10,718 nucleotides of DNA from CG1-02-35-72 sp036170135 (lineage in GTDB: Bacteria > Bacteroidota > Bacteroidia > Flavobacteriales > Flavobacteriaceae), in assembly GCA_036170135.1 (NCBI GenBank), contig JAVHOP010000091.1, positions 1-10,718 of the forward strand. The letters are read 5' to 3'. A program made the translations under genes and the position numbers. Each line of letters starts with the position of its first letter. Within the stretch, counting starts at the first letter, position 1. Shown here piece by piece: positions 6,801-10,718 of this stretch. The notes beneath the pieces are model-generated. The model was not told the origin of the DNA, did not search any database, and saw nothing but the letters and a program-made list of their open reading frames with translations.

Positions 6801-7421
6801 AAAGGTTAAACGGTATTTTAAAAGTATTTTTTGTTGTTCTTCTGATGAAAATTTTCGCCATGCATCGGCAGAAAAAATGGTGATATCATCATCGCAAGCG
6901 GCTTTAATTTGGGCGTTTCCTTCAGCTTCAAAAATATGTATTAAGGTTGAAATATCTTCGGCCTTATCGGAAGTTTTATTGTACCACGAGTTGAATAATT
7001 GGATGAAAATCCATTGTGTCCATTTGTAATATTTAGGGTCAGAAGTGCGAACTTCGCGACTCCAATCAAACGAAAAACCGATTTGATCGAGTTGCTTTCT
7101 GTAAGTTTTAATATTTGTTTCGGTAGTAACTGCTGGATGTTGTCCGGTTTGAATGGCATATTGTTCGGCTGGTAATCCAAACGAATCATAACCTTGTGGA
7201 TGCAATACATTAAAACCTTTATGACGTTTGTAGCGCGCATAAATATCGCTGGCGATATAGCCTAAAGGATGCCCCACGTGCAACCCAGCGCCGCTGGGAT
7301 ACGGAAACATATCTAAGACATAAAACTTGGGTTTATCTGAATTATTGTGTGCTTTAAACGTTTGGTTTTTGGCCCAATATTTTTGCCATTTGGCTTCTAT
7401 TTCATTAAAATGGTAACTCAT
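3840..7421 (-). CDS. leuS: Leucyl-tRNA synthetase with an in-frame DUF559 endonuclease insertion and an assembly gap
   Basis: LeuRS charges tRNA-Leu with leucine in the cytoplasm and hydrolyses mischarged tRNA in its CP1 domain. Visible marks are HIGH-type HVGH (48-51), the zinc-region-like NWCPALGTVLANDE segment, the T-rich editing motif TTRPDT (503-508), the editing DQRD (600-603), QRYWGEPFPIYY, KMSKS (966-970) and the C-terminal anticodon-binding and tail regions. As written it is 1193 residues, of which 46 come from a 100-N gap plus a 38-base duplication; without them it is about 1147. That is still about 160 longer than expected, because residues 339-497 are foreign: a DUF559 nuclease domain between two repeats, then a palindrome-encoded LPSGKDLGW. 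Native sequence resumes at EISVFTTRPDT. The frame is open throughout, so the enzyme is presumably functional. It follows the ketopantoate reductase gene by 56 bases and has its own likely promoter. Confidence 0.95.
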   Translation of the reverse strand: MSYHFNEIEAKWQKYWAKNQTFKAHNNSDKPKFYVLDMFPYPSGAGLHVGHPLGYIASDIYARYKRHKGFNVLHPQGYDSFGLPAEQYAIQTGQHPAVTTETNIKTYRKQLDQIGFSFDWSREVRTSDPKYYKWTQWIFIQLFNSWYNKTSDKAEDISTLIHIFEAEGNAQIKAACDDDITIFSADAWRKFSSEEQQKILLKYRLTFLSETEVNWCPALGTVLANDEIVNGVSERGGHPVIRKKMMQWSMRITAYAQRLLDGLSKIDWPQPLKDSQTYWIGRSEGAMVKFKVLSPALSXXXXXXXXXXXXXXXXXXXXXXXXXXXXXXXXXXMVKFKVLSPALSEGKGAEGAGYLTGNPETAHLLLEKAKDMRANPTEAEAILWQHLKSKKIGDKFRQQHLIGDYIVDFVCLSKRLIIEVDGKIHDSQIEKDQERSNFLNDRGFKVVRFKNEEVVGNVDGIIEKIKKELLSPTLSKGKGADSDRNAKVLPSGKDLGWEISVFTTRPDTIFGVSFMTLAPEHDLVAKITTPEQKADVEAYIKETSKRSELERMADVKSISGVFTGAFVAHPFTGKKIPIWIGDYVLAGYGTGAVMAVPCGDQRDYNFAKHFSLDIPNIFKDVDISKEAFVDKENTIIANSDFLNDLPYKKAMKRIIFEIEQRGFGYGKINYRLRDAVFSRQRYWGEPFPIYYKNGLPQMINTKYLPITLPEVEKYLPTEDGKPPLGNATTWAWDTEKSAVVSNQLIDNKTVFPLELNTMPGWAGSSQYFNRYMDPHNENEIFSQEAVNYWQDVDLYIGGSEHATGHLLYSRFWQKFMFDKGLVPKDEYAKKLINQGMILGTSAFIQIVNEFVYQENNGASGYWRINDPILISEGTVLTEDKLKELLKKSKPFNQKAELKFNDWVKNINDIKVWIKPNKVHVHVEFVNASDQLNIEDFRNNSFNQDYKNAIFVKDNDGTFKVSREVEKMSKSKYNVVNPDQICEQYGADSLRMFEMFLGPLEQAKPWNTAGISGVHSFLKKLWKLYHSGNNDTFYVSAEQASKDEFKILHKTIIKVEEDIENFSFNTSVSTFMIAVNELTALKCNKRAILEPLAILIEPYAPHIAEELWEKLGHQESVSTADFPKFDAKYLVESSKVYPISFNGKMKFTLELSLDLSKEDIEKAVMAHEKTKQNLQGRTPKNVIIVPGKIVNIVG
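5941..5959. repeat. Second-type palindrome at the cassette's far edge
   Basis: TCCTTCCC and GGGAAGGA form a perfect 8-bp stem around the loop AGA. Its sequence differs from repeat A, but stem length and loop size are the same. In the leuS frame it encodes LPSGKD and sits directly before the point where native LeuRS sequence resumes (EISVFTTR). It appears to be part of the inserted module. Confidence 0.65.
5980..6016 (-). repeat. Palindrome-bearing direct repeat, copy A' (gene-downstream side of nuclease)
   Basis: This second copy of the 37-base repeat has the same CCCTTTCC/GGAAAGGG hairpin, with loop TTT on the plus strand instead of TTC, and one further C/T change outside the stem. It lies exactly 393 bases (131 codons) from copy A, so both are translated in the same frame; this one gives SPTLSKGKGAD. 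Confidence 0.85.
6373..6409 (-). repeat. Palindrome-bearing direct repeat, copy A (gene-upstream edge of cassette)
   Basis: This 37-base repeat matches 5980-6016 at 35 of 37 positions in the same orientation. Its core is a perfect 8-bp inverted repeat, CCCTTTCC/GGAAAGGG, around a 3-base loop. Read in the leuS frame it encodes SPALSEGKGAE. It marks the boundary between native LeuRS sequence and the nuclease insertion. Confidence 0.85.
6390..6427. repeat. 38-base duplicate, copy left of the gap
   Basis: Identical to 6528-6565. It includes half of repeat A and 17-18 bases of native leuS (through the codons for MVKFK). Because unique gene sequence is duplicated along with the repeat, overlapping contig ends explain it best. 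Gap plus one copy is 138 bases, 46 codons, which is why the reading frame survives. Confidence 0.85.
6428..6527. other. Assembly gap of 100 Ns
   Basis: Exactly 100 undetermined bases, the conventional placeholder for a gap of unknown size. It lies at the native/cassette junction in leuS. The flanks carry an identical 38-base sequence, so the gap is probably an unmerged contig overlap and not missing DNA. Confidence 0.97.
6528..6565. repeat. 38-base duplicate, copy right of the gap
   Basis: Exact copy of 6390-6427. On its right it continues into native LeuRS coding for GRSEGAM, as expected of the true upstream part of the gene. Collapsing the two copies gives one continuous GRSEGAMVKFKV followed by the cassette. 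Confidence 0.85.
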
Positions 7422-7443
7422 GCAATCAATTTTTTTGAAGGGA

Positions 7444-7451
7444 CAAATTTA
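7444..7451 (-). promoter_or_regulatory. Candidate -7 promoter element for leuS
   Basis: Minus-strand TAAATTTG is an exact match to the Bacteroidota -7 consensus TAnnTTTG, 23 bases before the leuS ATG. It predicts a short leader of roughly 15-20 bases. A -33 element at the usual spacing is weak (ATTTC near 7471-7475). It lies in the 56-base gap after the reductase gene, so leuS can be transcribed independently of it. Confidence 0.5.
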
Positions 7452-7477
7452 AGGTTTATTGTAAGACTGGGAAATCT

Positions 7478-8407
7478 TTAAATAAGCTTTCTTGCTTTTT
7501 TTTCTTGGGGTAATAAACAGTAATAAATAAAATCGTTTACAGGTGTTTTTATGCCCAATTCAAGCCCTTGTCTAAAGATGTAGCCGTTAAAATTATCGAG
7601 TTCGCTTGGTTTGCCTTCCATGACATCGCGTTGCATTGAGGTGGTTGAATTATAATCTAAATTTTCGATTGCTCTTAGAATCATCTCAACGTGAAGTTTT
7701 GTGAGTAAAATATTTTTGGCTTGTGCAATTTGTAAGACTTCGTTGGCCGTATTAATCATCATTTGTTTTAAAAAGGGTTCTGTTCTTATGGCGCCAATTG
7801 GCATCCGCGTAAGCGCACCAATACCACTATAAGTAATTATCAATAGTAGTTTTATCCAAATATCTACAAAGATGTCTTCTGAAATTTTATTTCTAAAATC
7901 GGCTTTATCAAATGTCGCTTTTAGGTTCTTTATGCGCGCTGATTTTTCATTATTTAATTCACCAAAGATAATTTCAGGATCAAAATCGAAATGATTAATC
8001 ACACCCGGACTTTCAATTTTACTAACGATGCGACACAGACCAGCTAACACATTTTCTTTTGGTAAAACCGATAATAATTTATCAGCATTATCGGCGCCAT
8101 TTTGCAAGGGCAATACGAGGGTATTTTTGCCAACTATCGGTTTAATTTGATTTGCAACATCTACAACTTGCCATGATTTTACAGCTAACAAAATCAAAAC
8201 AGGGTTTTTAGGTATTGATAATATGTTGTCAGTAACTTTAGGATAAACTTTAAAATCGCCATTTATACTCTTTATCTGAAGTCCACTTTTAGAAATGGTT
8301 TCTAAATGTTTTCCTCTTGCAATAAAGGTCACATCAAAACCAGCTCGCGCTAATTTTCCACCAAAATAACCGCCTACACCGCCAGCACCAACCACAACAA
8401 TTCTCAT
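7478..8407 (-). CDS. 2-dehydropantoate 2-reductase family protein (ketopantoate reductase, PanE/ApbA type)
   Basis: This 309-residue, usual-length member of the PanE/ApbA family is expected to reduce ketopantoate to pantoate with NADPH, the step toward pantothenate and coenzyme A. The N-terminal Rossmann motif is GAGGVGGYFGG (8-18), followed by FIARG. The C-terminal domain has the expected catalytic Lys186 in WIKLL and the KPSELDNFNG motif with the conserved Ser and Glu-type residues. Oddly, where E. coli PanE has Asn four residues after the lysine (KLxxN), this protein has Ile190, and position +8 is Ser194 in place of Asn. That places it in a divergent subfamily whose substrate may differ, so I do not assign panE. 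It is cytoplasmic, lies 56 bases upstream of leuS on the same strand, and is divergent from the amidohydrolase gene. ATG at 8407 begins directly with the Rossmann strand MRIVVVGAGG. Confidence 0.85.
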   Translation of the reverse strand: MRIVVVGAGGVGGYFGGKLARAGFDVTFIARGKHLETISKSGLQIKSINGDFKVYPKVTDNILSIPKNPVLILLAVKSWQVVDVANQIKPIVGKNTLVLPLQNGADNADKLLSVLPKENVLAGLCRIVSKIESPGVINHFDFDPEIIFGELNNEKSARIKNLKATFDKADFRNKISEDIFVDIWIKLLLIITYSGIGALTRMPIGAIRTEPFLKQMMINTANEVLQIAQAKNILLTKLHVEMILRAIENLDYNSTTSMQRDVMEGKPSELDNFNGYIFRQGLELGIKTPVNDFIYYCLLPQEKKARKLI

Positions 8408-8432
8408 ATTAATCAGTTTTTATTTATCTGCT

Positions 8433-8440
8433 CAAAGATA
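8433..8440 (-). promoter_or_regulatory. Candidate -7 promoter element for the ketopantoate reductase gene
   Basis: Minus-strand TATCTTTG is an exact TAnnTTTG match, 26 bases from the ATG at 8407. No clear -33 TTTG is seen at 19-21 bases. It lies in the 156-base divergent intergenic region 8408-8563, which must also carry the promoter of the amidohydrolase gene. Confidence 0.45.
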
Positions 8441-8529
8441 CTCAATAAATGGTTTAAATTGATTTTGATTTTTAGTGAAATCGTCATTATTATAAGAAGT
8501 TTTTGAATTTAATGTGTATTAATTTTTTG

Positions 8530-8537
8530 TACATTTA
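8530..8537 (+). promoter_or_regulatory. Possible -7 element for the amidohydrolase gene
   Basis: TACATTTA matches TAnnTTTG except the last base and sits 27 bases before the ATG at 8564. A TTTG at 8502-8505 is 24 bases upstream, slightly beyond the usual spacing. This is a weak call. Confidence 0.3.
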
Positions 8538-8563
8538 GACTTTTAATTTTTTAAAAAATCAAC

Positions 8564-10183
8564 ATGAAAAAAATCTTTAGTTTTTTGGTTATCGTTATCG
8601 TCTTTATTTCTTGCAAGTCAAAAGAAAAAATAGATTTATTAGTTTACAATGCAACTATTTATACTGTCGATAGTAATTTCGCTAAAGCAGATGCTTTTGC
8701 TGTTAAAGATGGTAAATTTATAGCTGTTGGCACCACTGCCGACCTCCAAAAAACCTACACTGCAACCCATGAAATTGACGCTAAAGGCAAAAGCATTTTC
8801 CCGGGATTGATTGATGCACATTGCCACTTTTTTGGAATGGGTTTACAACAACAAAAAGTCGATTTAGAAGGTACAAAAAGTTATGCCGAAGTATTACAAC
8901 GCCTTAAAGATTTTCAACTTCAAAAACAAGTCAATTTTATTACAGGTCGCGGCTGGGATCAAAATGATTGGACTGTAAAAGAATTCCCAACAAAAGAAAA
9001 ATTAGATTCCTTATTTCCAAATACACCAGTGGCAGTAACTAGAATTGACGGACATGCTTTATTGGTGAATCAGGCAACGCTGAACTTAGCTGGAATTAAT
9101 AATAAAACGAAAATAACTGGCGGTGAAATAATCAAAATAAATGGAAAAATTACAGGCGTATTAATTGACAATGCCATGGATTTAGTTTACAATATCATTC
9201 CGAATCCTTCAAAAAAAGAACGAATTCAAGCTTTGCTTGACGCCGAAAAAATCTGTACCGATTTAGGACTTACTACCGTTGATGATGCTGGTTTATCAAG
9301 AAATGATCTCGAATTAATTGACAGCCTACAACAAGCTAGTGTTCTTAAAATTAGAATTTACGGAATGGTATCGGCAAGTCAGCAAAATTTAGATTATTAT
9401 CTGGCAAAAGGTCCCATTAAAACCGAGCGTTTAAATATTCATTCTTTTAAAGTTTATGCCGATGGCGCTTTGGGATCAAGAGGTGCCGCTTTACGTCAAC
9501 CTTATTCAGATCAACACCAACATTATGGCGCATTTGTAACACCCATTGAAGAGATTAATGCCATTGCTAAAAAAATTGCCGCATCCGAATTTCAAATGAA
9601 TACTCATGCCATTGGCGACTCTGCAAATCATTTTATTTTAGAAACTTATCACAAGGTTTTAAACGGCAAAACAGATAGGCGTTGGCGTATTGAACACGCC
9701 CAAGTTATTTCGCCAAATGATTTTATTTATTTTAAAAATATTGTTCCTTCCATTCAACCCACTCACGCTACAAGCGATATGTATTGGGCTGGCGACCGTC
9801 TTGGCAACGAACGATTAAAAGGTGCTTATGCTTACAAAGATTTGTTAAATCAATATACTAAAGTCGCTTTGGGGACTGATTTTCCAGTAGAAAAAGTCAA
9901 TCCGATGCTCACCTTTTATGCCGCTGTTGCACGACAAGATTTAAACAATTATCCCGAAAAGGGATTTCAAATAGAAAATGCGCTATCGCGTGAGGAAACC
10001 TTAAAAGGAATGACTATTTGGGCGGCATACAGCAATTTTGAGGAAGCAGAAAAAGGCAGTATTGAGGTTGGTAAATTTGCCGATTTCATTATTTTAGACC
10101 AAGATATTATGACAGTTGACATTCACCTCATCCCAAAAGCCAAAATTGAGGCGACTTATATTAATGGAGAAAAACTAAAATAA
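8564..10183 (+). CDS. Lipoprotein amidohydrolase family protein (Amidohydro_3, YtcJ-like)
   Basis: This 539-residue metal-dependent hydrolase of the amidohydrolase 3 group hydrolyses C-N bonds in unknown small substrates. A lipoprotein signal is seen: MKK, hydrophobic residues 4-15, then FIS before Cys17. The residues after the cysteine (KSKEK) lack the acidic cluster described for surface export in some Flavobacteriia, so a periplasmic-facing lipoprotein is likelier. Metal ligands are in the family order: DAHCH (His86, His88), Lys296 in FKVYADGALGSRGA, His348 in THAIGD, His378 in IEHAQV and Asp439 in GTDFP. YtcJ-type GRGWDQNDW and TRIDGHA are also present. The C-terminal strands (GKFADFIILDQDI) complete the composite beta domain. 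Length and motifs look intact. It stands alone between a divergent neighbour and a strong terminator. The family is firm, the substrate unknown. Confidence 0.93.
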   Translation: MKKIFSFLVIVIVFISCKSKEKIDLLVYNATIYTVDSNFAKADAFAVKDGKFIAVGTTADLQKTYTATHEIDAKGKSIFPGLIDAHCHFFGMGLQQQKVDLEGTKSYAEVLQRLKDFQLQKQVNFITGRGWDQNDWTVKEFPTKEKLDSLFPNTPVAVTRIDGHALLVNQATLNLAGINNKTKITGGEIIKINGKITGVLIDNAMDLVYNIIPNPSKKERIQALLDAEKICTDLGLTTVDDAGLSRNDLELIDSLQQASVLKIRIYGMVSASQQNLDYYLAKGPIKTERLNIHSFKVYADGALGSRGAALRQPYSDQHQHYGAFVTPIEEINAIAKKIAASEFQMNTHAIGDSANHFILETYHKVLNGKTDRRWRIEHAQVISPNDFIYFKNIVPSIQPTHATSDMYWAGDRLGNERLKGAYAYKDLLNQYTKVALGTDFPVEKVNPMLTFYAAVARQDLNNYPEKGFQIENALSREETLKGMTIWAAYSNFEEAEKGSIEVGKFADFIILDQDIMTVDIHLIPKAKIEATYINGEKLK

Positions 10184-10194
10184 ACAAAATTATT

Positions 10195-10235
10195 TTTCAT
10201 AAAAAAACCGAGATTAACTCGGTTTTTTTATGAAA
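10195..10235. terminator. Strong bidirectional terminator between convergent genes
   Basis: A perfect 18-bp stem (10195-10212 with 10218-10235) closes the 5-base loop ATTAA. The GC core is CCGAG/CTCGG, flanked by seven As and seven Ts, giving a U-tract in both directions. It lies 11 bases after the amidohydrolase stop and 10 bases from the stop of the DUF2911 gene, so it can end both transcripts. Confidence 0.92.
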
Positions 10236-10244
10236 TTTAGTTGT

Positions 10245-10718
10245 CTAAAATTTTAATGGAATAGAAACTCTAGTCTTATCCCAACCTAATACCATGGCTT
10301 TATTGGCACCATTGTCAAAAGCAATTGAAAAAGCTTCAAGCTCTTCAATATCGGTTGTAGGTTTAACTGTAAATCTCAAAACATCGGCAGTTTGATCATA
10401 ACTATAAGCACCCCAAACATTCAGATTTTTATTTAAAATAATTGTCCATTCTGTTTCGCCAGGAATAGAATGTAATACATAAGTTCCTGCTTTTACCTTA
10501 TTTCCACCAAAATTTGTGTCTTTATAAAAGGTAATTTCAGTTGCTTCATTGGCTCCTGTTCGCCATACTTGACCATAAGGGACCAAAGTTCCAAAAATAG
10601 CACGACCTTTTTTTTGTGGTCTTCCATAAATGACTTTAATTGCAACCGGCGCGTCTTTTTCAAGCCTCAATAAAGAAATATCTGCTGGGCTTGGGTCTAG
10701 TTTAGGAAATTTAACACC
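10245..10718 (-). CDS. DUF2911 domain-containing protein, 5' end outside the window
   Basis: This is the C-terminal 157 residues of a DUF2911 protein, a Bacteroidota-rich family of unknown function often carrying a signal peptide. The frame is open to the window edge, beginning GVKFPKLDPSPADISLL, which is recognisable family sequence, so the true start lies beyond 10718. The in-frame TTG at 10670 is not the start. Family hallmarks seen are the VIYGRPQKKGRAIFG segment, VPYGQVWRTGANEATEITF, an AGTYVLHSIPGE strand pair, NVWGAYSYDQ and a C-terminal LGWDKTRVSIPL strand. The region before EKDAPVAIKV looks a little shorter than in some relatives from memory. It converges on the amidohydrolase gene across the shared terminator. 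Its promoter and any export signal cannot be seen. Confidence 0.88.
   Translation of the reverse strand, partial: GVKFPKLDPSPADISLLRLEKDAPVAIKVIYGRPQKKGRAIFGTLVPYGQVWRTGANEATEITFYKDTNFGGNKVKAGTYVLHSIPGETEWTIILNKNLNVWGAYSYDQTADVLRFTVKPTTDIEELEAFSIAFDNGANKAMVLGWDKTRVSIPLKF

Overview
The window is AT-rich and carries single-domain bacterial genes with features typical of Bacteroidota, most likely a Flavobacteriia member. The signs are TAnnTTTG-type -7 promoter elements with little Shine-Dalgarno sequence, a DUF5117/DUF4953-type zinc metalloprotease, a DUF2911 protein, and a leucyl-tRNA synthetase (LeuRS) of the Bacteroidota architecture. Everything here rests on reading the sequence and on remembered family knowledge; no database search was run.

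Layout. At 68-1057 (+) lies a membrane-anchored endonuclease/exonuclease/phosphatase-fold protein. It converges on a large secreted zinc metalloprotease (1087-3594, -) and the two share a bidirectional hairpin terminator. A 245-base intergenic region (3595-3839) holds a candidate promoter, a 13-base-period repeat and a hairpin that resembles a repeat family found inside leuS. leuS (3840-7421, -) follows, with a PanE/ApbA-family ketopantoate reductase upstream on the same strand (7478-8407, -). Divergent from that is a lipoprotein amidohydrolase of the YtcJ type (8564-10183, +). It ends in an 18-bp-stem bidirectional terminator shared with a DUF2911 gene (10245-10718, -) that runs off the window. 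These are mostly housekeeping or cell-envelope genes with no evident common pathway.

The notable object is inside leuS. An in-frame block of about 477 bases (5931-6407) sits at the entry of the CP1 editing domain, between two segments that in other LeuRS proteins are joined by a short turn. The block encodes a complete-looking DUF559 (Vsr-like, PD-(D/E)XK-type) endonuclease domain. It is bounded by two 37-base direct repeats, each with an 8-bp perfect hairpin and each read in the same frame, and is followed by a second, different 8-bp palindrome. No stop codon interrupts LeuRS, and its HIGH, KMSKS and editing motifs are intact. This looks like a nuclease-bearing, repeat-flanked selfish cassette that inserts in frame into an essential gene, without intein splicing motifs.

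The assembly has a 100-N gap at one edge of the cassette. The gap is flanked by an identical 38-base sequence on both sides, so it is most simply an unmerged contig overlap. Removing it restores a clean reading frame and a protein of about 1147 residues.
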